From the NCBI GenBank assembly GCA_900754475.1, contig CAAECY010000066.1:1-40223 (forward strand): a DNA stretch of 40,223 nt, in the 5' to 3' direction. Below are positions 23,945 through 30,941 of the stretch, piece after piece; positions within the stretch are counted from its first letter, which is position 1; every line of letters starts with the position of its first letter. The notes beneath the pieces were generated by a model, which was given only the letters and a program-made list of their open reading frames with translations, ran no database searches and was not told the DNA's origin. The stretch comes from an uncultured Sutterella sp. (lineage in GTDB: Bacteria > Pseudomonadota > Gammaproteobacteria > Burkholderiales > Burkholderiaceae_F). The translations under genes and the position numbers were made by a program.

Positions 23945-24511
23945 TTACGCGAAGTAGGACGCCACGGCGAACCCGAGGAAGATTACGGCCGCGATGCGAC
24001 GCATCCAGACCATGCTGATTTTCTGCGAGAGCTTGTCGCCTACGAAGACCGCGGGGACGTCGGCGATGAGCATCCCGAGCGTGGTGCCGGCCACGACGAA
24101 AATCGCGTCGTGGTAGTGCGCGGCGAGCGCCACGGTTGCGAGCTGCGTCTTGTCGCCCATTTCCGCGAGGAAAAAGAGTGTGGCCGTCGTCACGAAGACG
24201 CCGTAGGTGTTCGGGGCGCTCGTGCAGTCCGCCTCGTCGATCTTGTCGGGCACGAGCATCCAGAGCCCCATCGCAAGGAACGAGAGAACGAGAATCCACT
24301 TGAGCGTTTCGGGCGTGAGGAAGCTTGCCACCGAGAGGCCGAGGAGCCCGGCCAACAGGTGATTCACCACGGTGGCGGCGAGAATGCCGAGTACGATCGG
24401 CACCGGGGCGCGAAAGCGCGCCGCAAGGCAAAGTGCGAGCAACTGCGTCTTGTCGCCGATTTCGGCGGCCGTGACGACGAGGGTCGAGAGGGTAAGCGAC
24501 TCGAGAATCAT
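23945..24511 (-). CDS. TMEM165/GDT1-family (UPF0016) manganese exporter
   Basis: This 188-residue inner-membrane protein has six hydrophobic helices in two inverted repeats. Each repeat carries the family motif E-x-G-D-K-T: AAEIGDKTQL (residues 16-25) and LAEMGDKTQL (about 112). Bacterial members such as MneA export Mn2+. The central loop (PDKIDEADCTSAPNTYG) is acidic with one Cys. I chose the ATG at 24511, where the first helix begins; the frame is open to 24661, but that part lies in the RNA leader. The leader contains a yybP-ykoY manganese riboswitch, which supports both the function and induction by Mn2+. It is convergent with the OmpV-type gene. Confidence 0.9.
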   Translation of the reverse strand: MILESLTLSTLVVTAAEIGDKTQLLALCLAARFRAPVPIVLGILAATVVNHLLAGLLGLSVASFLTPETLKWILVLSFLAMGLWMLVPDKIDEADCTSAPNTYGVFVTTATLFFLAEMGDKTQLATVALAAHYHDAIFVVAGTTLGMLIADVPAVFVGDKLSQKISMVWMRRIAAVIFLGFAVASYFA

Positions 24512-24533
24512 GATGGGGGTCAGGAAAAGGAGA

Positions 24534-24589
24534 GGGCGGGCTGTCGGCGGCGAACAATCGTACGAAGGCCTCCGCCGCCGGTCCCGCCC
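24534..24589 (-). promoter_or_regulatory. Expression-platform hairpin of the Mn riboswitch
   Basis: On the minus strand a long two-part stem (GGGCGGG / CCCGCCC and CGGCGGCG / CGCCGCCG) lies between the aptamer and the ATG. It ends 22 nt before the start codon and is followed by CTCTCCTTTTCC. It could be an imperfect terminator or affect access to the start codon. Confidence 0.6.
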
Positions 24590-24604
24590 GGTCGCATCGG
24601 ATGC

Positions 24605-24755
24605 CTTCGCAGATCTTGCCGACACGGTGCGCGTTGCGCGCAACCCCGCTGTCCGCGCCATGGCTCCGGAAGGTGGGAAAAACGGATGCCAAGTATGTTG
24701 ACGCGGACGGAAACGGCGTCTCGGACGCCCTTCCCGGCTACTCCTCTGCGAGAAG
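24605..24755 (-). ncRNA. yybP-ykoY (Mn2+-sensing) riboswitch
   Basis: The minus-strand leader shows the conserved pieces of the yybP-ykoY class in order: the P1 5' strand (CTTCTCGCAGA), then GGAGTAGCC (24744-24736), a GC hairpin, the conserved CGTCAACATACTTGGC (24703-24688), and the P1 3' strand TCTGCGAAG (24613-24605), which pairs with the 5' strand with one bulge. Genes for Mn exporters (MntP, Alx, GDT1 family) are the known targets of this class. The ligand is inferred from the class. It should raise expression of the downstream exporter when Mn2+ is high. Confidence 0.85.
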
Positions 24756-24762
24756 AGCGGAG

Positions 24763-24768
24763 ATTTTA
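24763..24768 (-). promoter_or_regulatory. Candidate -10 for the riboswitch transcript
   Basis: The minus strand reads TTAAAATC; TAAAAT would start the RNA about 7 nt before the P1 strand of the aptamer, which fits well. No convincing -35 is present. Confidence 0.45.
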
Positions 24769-24875
24769 ACAGAATTCTTCCGTGCCGATCGGCGTTTGAT
24801 CGGATATACGGCGCGGGCCGCGCGCCCTCCGCTTCGCTCGTCTTTGGTCGACCGATACCGCCCCGGTCTCTGCGC

Positions 24876-24881
24876 TAAAAT
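24876..24881 (+). promoter_or_regulatory. Candidate -10 for the GntR-type gene
   Basis: The plus strand reads GCTAAAATG, with TAAAAT as the -10, about 110 bp before the TTG start. No clear -35 is visible. Confidence 0.35.
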
Positions 24882-24989
24882 GAGCGCCACTTCAATTTTT
24901 TCCAACCAGCACGCAGCCGTTCGTCTCCGCCCGAAGGATCCGACCCGGGCGGAACACACCCGTCGGACGGCACTTTCCGGGGAACGGCT

Positions 24990-25667
24990 TTGACAAAAGA
25001 CACGTTGGTCGATGAAGAAGCGCTCTTTCGCGCAATTCATCAACACATTCTCCGCCAGGCCAAGTCGGGCGGACGCATCGATACCGAAACGGAACTCGCC
25101 AACCGCTTCGGCGTGACGCGCTACAAGATCCGCAAGGCGTTGAGCGTTCTCTCCCAGATGGGCGTCGTCGACCGCGCGCCGAAGCGCGGCATGACGGTCA
25201 ACAACCTCGGCCCGAAGAACCTCTCCGCGCAGATCCAGGTTCAGATGGACATCGCGAATTTCGACATCCGCGAGTTCATCGAAGCGCGTCTCCTGATTGA
25301 GGTCGACATCATTCCGCTTGCGATCCGCCGCGTGACGCCCGCCCTCCTCGGGCGACTCGACGAAGCGATCAACCGCATCGAAGCGAACGCCGCGAACACG
25401 CAGGAAGCGGACCGTTGGGACCGCGAATTCCACCTGCTCCTTCTCGAAGCCTGCGGGAACCGCGTCCTTCAGGTCTTCTCCGCGGCGCTCGTCACGTACT
25501 TCGAAAAGACGACCTCAACGCTGCCCCAGAACAATCCGGAGTTCTTCCTCAATATCGCGCGTCAGGAGCGCGAATTGCTGCAAGCCATCAAGCGCGGCGA
25601 AGAAGACCGCGCGAAGGAACTTCTGCGCGAACACCTGCGCGAACAGGTCGACATGCTTCAGGCTTGA
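24990..25667 (+). CDS. GntR-family transcriptional regulator, FadR (FCD) subfamily
   Basis: The protein has 225 residues. An N-terminal winged helix (about 8-75: RIDTETELANRFGVTRYKIR, then KALSVLSQMGVVDRAPKRG) is joined to an all-helical FCD ligand domain (about 90-220). The FCD metal/ligand residues can be followed in RWDREFHLLLLEACGN and in the last helix with its REHLREQ. Such regulators sense organic acids or related metabolites. The start is TTG at 24990 with GGGGAA upstream; there is no ATG before the DNA-binding domain. The gene is monocistronic. Neighbours do not reveal the ligand, and nothing shows that it controls the exporter across the divergent region. Confidence 0.9.
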   Translation: MTKDTLVDEEALFRAIHQHILRQAKSGGRIDTETELANRFGVTRYKIRKALSVLSQMGVVDRAPKRGMTVNNLGPKNLSAQIQVQMDIANFDIREFIEARLLIEVDIIPLAIRRVTPALLGRLDEAINRIEANAANTQEADRWDREFHLLLLEACGNRVLQVFSAALVTYFEKTTSTLPQNNPEFFLNIARQERELLQAIKRGEEDRAKELLREHLREQVDMLQA

Positions 25668-25691
25668 TTTCCCGTCGACGAACAACAAATC

Positions 25692-25729
25692 AAAAACGCC
25701 CCGCGCGCTCAGAGCACCGGGGCGTTTTT
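25692..25729. terminator. Bidirectional terminator, GntR gene / def
   Basis: The arms AAAAACGCCCC and GGGGCGTTTTT give a T-run on both strands. It lies between the convergent GntR-type gene and def and can serve both. Confidence 0.92.
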
Positions 25730-25756
25730 GTTTCGGGGCGTTCGGGTTCAAGTCGC

Positions 25757-26275
25757 TCAACCTTCTTCCTTTTCGATTTCCTTTCGAAAGCCGAACTTCG
25801 TCCAGTCTTCGACCCGCATCACGTAGAGGATCCCGTCGAGGTGATCCGTTTCGTGCTGCACGACCCGCGCGTGCATGCCGGTCGCCGTCCGTTCGATGGG
25901 ATTCCCCTCGATGTCGAACCCCCGGTAGCGGATTTTCTTCGCGCGGCGCACGGCACCCCGAAGGCCGGGAAGCGACAGGCACCCTTCCCAGTCCTCTTCG
26001 GTTTCCTCCCCGATCGGCTCGACAACGGGATTGACGAGCACCGTCTGCGGAATCGAACGGCCTTCGCGCAAGGGGTTCTTGGACTTGAACCCGAAGCAGA
26101 TCACGCGAAGGTTGACGCCGATCTGAGGCGCGGCAAGGCCGCAGCCCCCTTCGCGCTCCATCGTGTCCCAGAGGTCGCCCGCAAGCCTGCGCAATTCGGT
26201 CGTGCCGAATTCGCGCACCGGAAGCGAGGCGGTGACGAGGATCGGTTCCCCCATACGAAGAACGGGACGCTGCAC
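25757..26275 (-). CDS. def: Peptide deformylase
   Basis: This 172-residue metalloenzyme removes the formyl group from nascent proteins. All three motifs are present: GCGLAAPQIG (residues 44-53), EGCLSLPG with the metal ligand Cys99, and QHETDHLDG with His141, Glu142 and His145. The start is taken as GTG at 26275 (VQRPVLRMGEPIL), which has AAGGA 7 nt upstream; a longer open frame to 26437 overlaps mtnP and lacks homology. The start lies 16 bp after the mtnP stop, so both are likely cotranslated. The usual partner fmt is absent here; this copy may be one of two deformylases. Confidence 0.94.
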   Translation of the reverse strand: MQRPVLRMGEPILVTASLPVREFGTTELRRLAGDLWDTMEREGGCGLAAPQIGVNLRVICFGFKSKNPLREGRSIPQTVLVNPVVEPIGEETEEDWEGCLSLPGLRGAVRRAKKIRYRGFDIEGNPIERTATGMHARVVQHETDHLDGILYVMRVEDWTKFGFRKEIEKEEG

Positions 26276-26291
26276 GACGATGTCCTTTTCG

Positions 26292-27059
26292 TTATCGGTC
26301 GGCGCCCGGCGTCTTGAGGGCTTCGAACGCCACGAACGCCTTCGCGATGTCGACCACCGAAACCACGGCTTCGGCAACCGTATCCTTGAGCGCCTCGAAG
26401 TCGATCCCTTCGTTCGAGGTACCAATCCCGGCCGCATGATTCACCGAGACGCAGACGGGGGCGTAAGGAAGGCCCAGCTCGCGCGCCAGGGCACACTCCG
26501 GATACACGGTCATACCGATCATGTCGGCCCCGTCGCTGCGGTAGCGTTCGACCTCGGCCGCCGTTTCAAGGCGCGGGCCCTGGGTCGCCGCATAGACGCC
26601 GCCCGTTCGCACCGTGCGGCCGATTCGCGCCGCCGCGGCCGCAAGACCCGCCGAGAGCGTGCGATCGAAGGGGTACGTCATATCGACGTGCTTCACGCCC
26701 GCTTCGGGCGTGTCGTAGTAGGTCGCTTCGCGACCCCAGGTGTAGTCGATGAGTTGGTCGGGCAACGCAATCCCGCCCGGACCCATGTCGGCGGCGATCC
26801 CGCCCACAGTGGCAACGGCAATGACCCCTTCGACCCCCGCCTGCTTCAAGGCCCAGAGGTTCGCACGCGCGGGCACGCGATGGGGCGCGAACTGGTGGTT
26901 CACGCCGTGGCGGCGCAGAAACACGATCGGCGTGCCGCCGAGGCGCCCGAAGACGAGCGGCGCCGAGGGGGCGCCGTACGGGGTGGTCATTTCGATTTCT
27001 TCGCGGTCGGTGACGACGTCGTTCGACGTGAAGCCCGATCCGCCGATAAGCGCATACAT
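26292..27059 (-). CDS. mtnP: S-methyl-5'-thioadenosine/thioinosine phosphorylase family
   Basis: This 255-residue purine-nucleoside-phosphorylase-superfamily enzyme cleaves the methylthio-nucleoside formed in polyamine or homoserine-lactone synthesis. Markers are GGSGF at the N-terminus, FLRRHGVNHQFAPHRVPARAN (phosphate site), YAATQGPRLETAAE and DMIGMTVYPECALARE. At the purine-binding position the sequence reads SVNHAAGIG: an Asn where adenosine-specific human MTAP has Asp. Asn is typical of enzymes preferring 6-oxopurines, as in the Pseudomonas methylthioinosine phosphorylase, so the substrate may be methylthioinosine. That is an inference. The ATG at 27059 has AAGGA 10 nt upstream. It lies 98 bp after ligA and before def. 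Confidence 0.88.
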   Translation of the reverse strand: MYALIGGSGFTSNDVVTDREEIEMTTPYGAPSAPLVFGRLGGTPIVFLRRHGVNHQFAPHRVPARANLWALKQAGVEGVIAVATVGGIAADMGPGGIALPDQLIDYTWGREATYYDTPEAGVKHVDMTYPFDRTLSAGLAAAAARIGRTVRTGGVYAATQGPRLETAAEVERYRSDGADMIGMTVYPECALARELGLPYAPVCVSVNHAAGIGTSNEGIDFEALKDTVAEAVVSVVDIAKAFVAFEALKTPGADR

Positions 27060-27074
27060 GGGTCTGAAATCCTT

Positions 27075-27097
27075 CGCCCCCGGGAGATCCGGGGGCG
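27075..27097 (-). repeat. Hairpin between ligA and mtnP
   Basis: Perfect 9-bp arms CGCCCCCGG / CCGGGGGCG enclose AGATCT-like AGAT. There is no T-run on either strand. The element resembles the GC hairpin between trmJ and the CysE-like gene and may mark a processing or stability site. Confidence 0.55.
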
Positions 27098-27157
27098 TCT
27101 GAAATTGGAAAACGTGGATTCGAAAAGCGGTGATTCAACCCGAACAGGCGTTCGGAC

Positions 27158-29569
27158 TCAATCGAAGAGCGACGGCTGTTCCGCCTCGGAGGCGGCTGCG
27201 GGAGCGGCCTCCTCGCGGGGCGCGTCCTTTTTCTTTCGCGCGGTCTTCTTTTTCGGCGCGGGTGCGGCGGGCGCCGGCTCTTCGGAAACTTCGGCGACTT
27301 CGGCGGCCTTGGCGGTCTCCGCGGCTTCGGCAGCTTCGTTCGATTCAACCGGTTCGGCCTTCGCGGCGGGTTCCGTCGGCTCCGACGGTTCCGACGGTTC
27401 CGACGGCTCGCTCGGCGCATCCGATTCGGTCGCCCCGTCTTCGGCGAGCATCGCGAGAAGCGTCGCTTCGTCGATCACCCGCACGCCGAGGCTTTCGGCC
27501 TTTTCGAGTTTCGAGCCCGCTTCCGCGCCCGCCACGACGAAGTCCGTCTTGCGGCTTACCGACCCCGACACCTTCGCGCCCGCGGCGATCAGACGATCTT
27601 TCGCTTCGTCGCGGGTGAGGTTCGGAAGGGTCCCCGTCAAAACAAAGGTTTTGCCGGCGACGGCCGAGTCGGTCCGCTTCGTTTCGACGGCGGGCCAGGT
27701 GACCCCCGCGCGCACGAGCGCTTCGATCACGGTGCGGTTGTGGGGTTCGCGGAAAAAAGCTTCGACGCTCGAGGCGACCACCTCGCCCACGTCTTCGACG
27801 CCCGTCAGCTCTTCGAGCGTCGCGGCTTCGAGTTTGGCGAGCGTGCCGAAGTGCTGCGCGAGACCGAGCGCGGTCGCTTCGCCCACGTGGCGGCAGCCGA
27901 GCGCGTAGATGAAGCGCGCGAAGGTCGTGTGCTTCGCTTTTTCAAGGCTCGCGAGGAGATTGGCGGCCGCCTTGGGGCCCATGCGTTTGACGGGCTTTTC
28001 CGTTTCGGCCGTAGCCGTCAAAGGCGCCGTGAGCGCTTCGTGCGAGAGCGAAAAGAGGTCCGCGGGCGTTTTGACGAGGCCCTCTTCGACGAGCATGTCG
28101 ACGATCTTTTCGCCGAGCCCGTCGATCCCTGCCGCGCGGCGCGAGGCAAAGTGCACGATCGAGAGTTTCATCTGCGCCGGGCAAACGAGACCGCCCGTAC
28201 AGCGGGTGTCTTTTTCTTCGTCGTCGCGAATCGTGGCGCTGCCGCAAATCGGGCAGTGTTCGGGCATCGCAAAGGGTTCGGTCCCTTCGGGGCGACGTTC
28301 GTGGATGACGCGCACCACTTCGGGAATGACGTCCCCGGCGCGGCGCACGACCACCGTGTCGCCGACGCGAAGATCGAGCTCCGCAATGTGGTCTTCGTTG
28401 TGAAGCGTTGCGTTCGAAACGGTGACGCCCCCGACGAAAACGGGCTTCAGGCGCGCGACGGGCGTGAGTTTCCCCGTGCGGCCCACCTGCACGTCGATGC
28501 CTTCGACCGTCGTCAGGGCTTCCTGCGGCGGGTACTTGTGCGCGCACGCCCAGCGGGGTTCGCGTGCGACAAAGCCGAGCTCGGCCTGAAGGTCGAGGCG
28601 GTTCACCTTGTAGACGACGCCGTCGATTTCAAAGGGGAGGTTCGCGCGTTCGGCGCTTACCAGTTCGTGGAAGTCGGCGAGCGCTTCGGGGCCCGAGACG
28701 ACGCGGCGCAGACCCGCGACCGGAAAGCCGATCGCGGCGAACCAGTCGAGAATCCCGCTTTGCGTGTCGGCGGGGACCGGCCCCGAGACGACGCCGAGGC
28801 TGTAGGCGTAAAAATGGAGCCGCCGCTCGGCCGTCACCTTGGGGTCGAGCTGACGAAGCGCCCCCGCCGCGGCGTTGCGCGGATTGACGAACGTTTTCTG
28901 GCCCGCCTCGAGCTGTCGGCGGTTGAGCGCTTCGAAGTCCGCGCGGTGCATGATCACTTCGCCGCGCACTTCGAGGACCTCGGGCACGGACGCGTCCGTG
29001 AGGCGCAGCGGGATCGTGCGGATCGTACGGACGTTTGCCGTCACGTCTTCGCCCGTCGTGCCGTCGCCGCGCGTTGCGGCGCGAACGAGCACGCCCTTTT
29101 CGTACCGAAGCGACACGGCCAGGCCGTCGAACTTCATTTCGCAGTCGTATTCGACGGCCGGATCGTCGTCCCCGAGCGCAAGTTCGCGCCGCACGCGCGC
29201 GTCAAAGGCTTTCGCTCCTTCGCGCGAGAAGTCGGTCTCGGTGTGAATCGAGAGCATCGGCATCTCGTGAACAACCTTTGCGAGGTCGCTGCGCGGGGCG
29301 CCGCCCACGCGCAACGTGGGCGACGAGGGGCTCTTGAATGCCGGGAAGCGCTCTTCGAGCGCGCTCAGTTCGTTCCAGAGGCGGTCGTACTCCGCGTCGG
29401 GGAGTGTCGGCGCGTCGAGGACGTAGTACTCGTAATTGCAACGTTCGAGAATCGCCTCCAACGCGCGCATGCGCTCGGGCGCTTCGGATTCCGTCGTTTC
29501 GGCCGCCGTCGTGCGGCCGAAAAAATCGGCCGCTTGCGCGGCCGAAAATTCGCTCGAAAGTTCGGCCAT
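27158..29569 (-). CDS. ligA: NAD-dependent DNA ligase LigA with N- and C-terminal extensions
   Basis: This 803-residue ligase seals nicks in replication and repair using NAD+. The adenylated lysine is Lys146 in CEMKFDGLA. After the nucleotidyltransferase come the OB domain, the zinc finger (CPICG and RCTGGLVCPAQ), helix-hairpin-helix motifs and a BRCT domain ending near 712 (DFVVAGAEAGSKLEKAESLG). Compared with E. coli there are about 30 extra residues at the start and about 91 at the end. The tail has an SEP repeat, an Ala/Glu segment, a basic patch (KKKTARKKK) and ends in QPSLFD, where QPSLF fits the sliding-clamp-binding consensus. The ATG at 29569 lies 5 bp after zipA, so the two are coupled. 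Confidence 0.95.
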   Translation of the reverse strand: MAELSSEFSAAQAADFFGRTTAAETTESEAPERMRALEAILERCNYEYYVLDAPTLPDAEYDRLWNELSALEERFPAFKSPSSPTLRVGGAPRSDLAKVVHEMPMLSIHTETDFSREGAKAFDARVRRELALGDDDPAVEYDCEMKFDGLAVSLRYEKGVLVRAATRGDGTTGEDVTANVRTIRTIPLRLTDASVPEVLEVRGEVIMHRADFEALNRRQLEAGQKTFVNPRNAAAGALRQLDPKVTAERRLHFYAYSLGVVSGPVPADTQSGILDWFAAIGFPVAGLRRVVSGPEALADFHELVSAERANLPFEIDGVVYKVNRLDLQAELGFVAREPRWACAHKYPPQEALTTVEGIDVQVGRTGKLTPVARLKPVFVGGVTVSNATLHNEDHIAELDLRVGDTVVVRRAGDVIPEVVRVIHERRPEGTEPFAMPEHCPICGSATIRDDEEKDTRCTGGLVCPAQMKLSIVHFASRRAAGIDGLGEKIVDMLVEEGLVKTPADLFSLSHEALTAPLTATAETEKPVKRMGPKAAANLLASLEKAKHTTFARFIYALGCRHVGEATALGLAQHFGTLAKLEAATLEELTGVEDVGEVVASSVEAFFREPHNRTVIEALVRAGVTWPAVETKRTDSAVAGKTFVLTGTLPNLTRDEAKDRLIAAGAKVSGSVSRKTDFVVAGAEAGSKLEKAESLGVRVIDEATLLAMLAEDGATESDAPSEPSEPSEPSEPTEPAAKAEPVESNEAAEAAETAKAAEVAEVSEEPAPAAPAPKKKTARKKKDAPREEAAPAAASEAEQPSLFD
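27372..27416. repeat. 9-bp tandem repeat in the ligA tail
   Basis: Three nearly identical copies of TCCGACGGT (27381-27407) are flanked by one degenerate copy on each side. On the coding strand they encode repeated Ser-Glu-Pro. Copy number could vary by slippage without changing frame. Confidence 0.8.
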
Positions 29570-29574
29570 GGGTT

Positions 29575-30762
29575 TTACGCTCCGCGGGCAAAGAGAAGCT
29601 TCGCACGGTTCGAGCCCGAGGGAACGCCCTTCGAGGCCATGAGTTCGACGTGCGAACGGATGTTTTCTTCAATGATGACGGCACCCGCCGCATCGATCGG
29701 GTGACCCTTGCGGTCGGTCCAGGCACCGTGCAGCGTATTGGCGAAGTGGTTCGCGAACGTGAAGAAGAGCTTCAGGTCGCCGCGCGAGAGGTTCGAGAGC
29801 GGCACGTCGAAGCCGAGGCAGAGGCTCATGCCGCCTTCGGCGCCGAACGCAAGCGTAATGACCGGATCGTGATCCGTCGGATCGGGGCGGTATTCCCAGC
29901 GGCCGCTTGCGGCCGTGAAGCCCGCGGCGCGCGCGGCGTCGTTCACGGTGTCAAAGCTAAAGGGCGCGGCGTTGGGGTCGGTCGGGACGATCGACACTTC
30001 CATCGTGCGGTCGTAGTACTCGATCACGCTCTTCAAGTTGTCCGAGAGTTCCGCCGCCTGCACGGGTTCCAACTGACGACGCACGGCGACGTCGTTCTGC
30101 GCGGCCGACTGTTCGAGCACCTGGTAGAAATTCGACGCCATCACGGGATCGAGCTTCGCGGTGCGGTTTGCAAGGACCATGGCCGCCACGACGTGACGCG
30201 CCGGCGCCGAAAGGTTCTTCGGATCGTAGTAGAGGCCGTCGCGGGAGCTCTGCGCCCAGATGCGAACGAGAAGCGGCAGGTCGAGGCGCTTGAGTTCCAA
30301 TTCGAGGCTCTTCACGCCGCCGAGCGAAAACTGCAGGCCGTCGCGCGGCGAAATGTCGAGCACCCATTCGATGCCCGGGTCGACGGGCGGGTAGGCGCTC
30401 AGTTCGGATTCGACGGGACGGGCCGCTTCCTGAGCGCGCGCTTCTTCCTTCGCCTTCTTTTCTTCGGCTTCTTCGCGTTCGAGCTCTTCGTAAATCGGAG
30501 GCTCTTCGGAGGGTTCTTCGGGGGCCGCGGCAACCGCGTCGTTTTCGTCCTCGTCGCGCGCTTCGGTCGATTCGAAGGCGGCGTCGGAGCCGCCGAGACC
30601 GGGCTCGATGCGCGGGGTTTCCGTCAGCACGTCCTGCGTCGAAACGCGCATCTTCTTCGTCTTGTCGAGGGCGCTGCGTTCCTCGCGCTTCGAGCGCCAA
30701 TAAAGAAAGATCATGAGGGCGACGCCCACGAGGATGAGAATGATGACAGTCTGATTCGGCAT
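29575..30762 (-). CDS. zipA: Cell division protein ZipA
   Basis: This 395-residue inner-membrane protein anchors FtsZ to the membrane during division. It has a single N-terminal transmembrane helix (about 6-22, VIILILVGVALMIFLYW), then a charged and Pro-poor linker rich in Glu, Ala and Lys (about 60-130), and a C-terminal FtsZ-binding domain (about 145-385: EWVLDISPRDGLQFSL, MSLCLGFDVPLS, LKLFFTFANHFANTLHG). Similarity to E. coli ZipA is low, but domain order and the position between smc and ligA, as in other betaproteobacteria, support the call. The ATG at 30762 begins the membrane helix. A -10 candidate (TACAAT, minus, 30873-30878) lies in the 179-bp gap after smc. Confidence 0.85.
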   Translation of the reverse strand: MPNQTVIILILVGVALMIFLYWRSKREERSALDKTKKMRVSTQDVLTETPRIEPGLGGSDAAFESTEARDEDENDAVAAAPEEPSEEPPIYEELEREEAEEKKAKEEARAQEAARPVESELSAYPPVDPGIEWVLDISPRDGLQFSLGGVKSLELELKRLDLPLLVRIWAQSSRDGLYYDPKNLSAPARHVVAAMVLANRTAKLDPVMASNFYQVLEQSAAQNDVAVRRQLEPVQAAELSDNLKSVIEYYDRTMEVSIVPTDPNAAPFSFDTVNDAARAAGFTAASGRWEYRPDPTDHDPVITLAFGAEGGMSLCLGFDVPLSNLSRGDLKLFFTFANHFANTLHGAWTDRKGHPIDAAGAVIIEENIRSHVELMASKGVPSGSNRAKLLFARGA

Positions 30763-30941
30763 GATGCTCGGGAAGCGAAGAATTGAAGTGCGTTGGAAAG
30801 CTATCCGCGACGCCGACGCCGTAATGGGCCGGGTCGCCCGTGCGCGGTGGAAATCCGCGGGGTTTGCGTTGCATTGTAACCCGCGCGTTCGCCGCCGAAC
30901 GGGGCTGTGCCACGGAGAGCCCGAGAATTTGTGAGTGGGTT

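Larger units (their letters stand above)
24512..24989. other. Divergent control region Mn exporter / GntR regulator
   Basis: Most of these 478 bp are occupied by the leader RNA of the exporter (riboswitch and platform hairpin). The rest, 24756-24989, contains AT-rich patches with -10 candidates on both strands: TAAAAT on the minus strand (24763-24768) for the riboswitch transcript, and TAAAAT on the plus strand (24876-24881) for the GntR gene. No open frame here is credible. Confidence 0.6.

Noticed and set aside
27372..27416. CRISPR-like repeats
   Set aside because: Units are 9 bp, contiguous and in coding sequence. No spaced direct repeats of CRISPR size were seen anywhere in the window.
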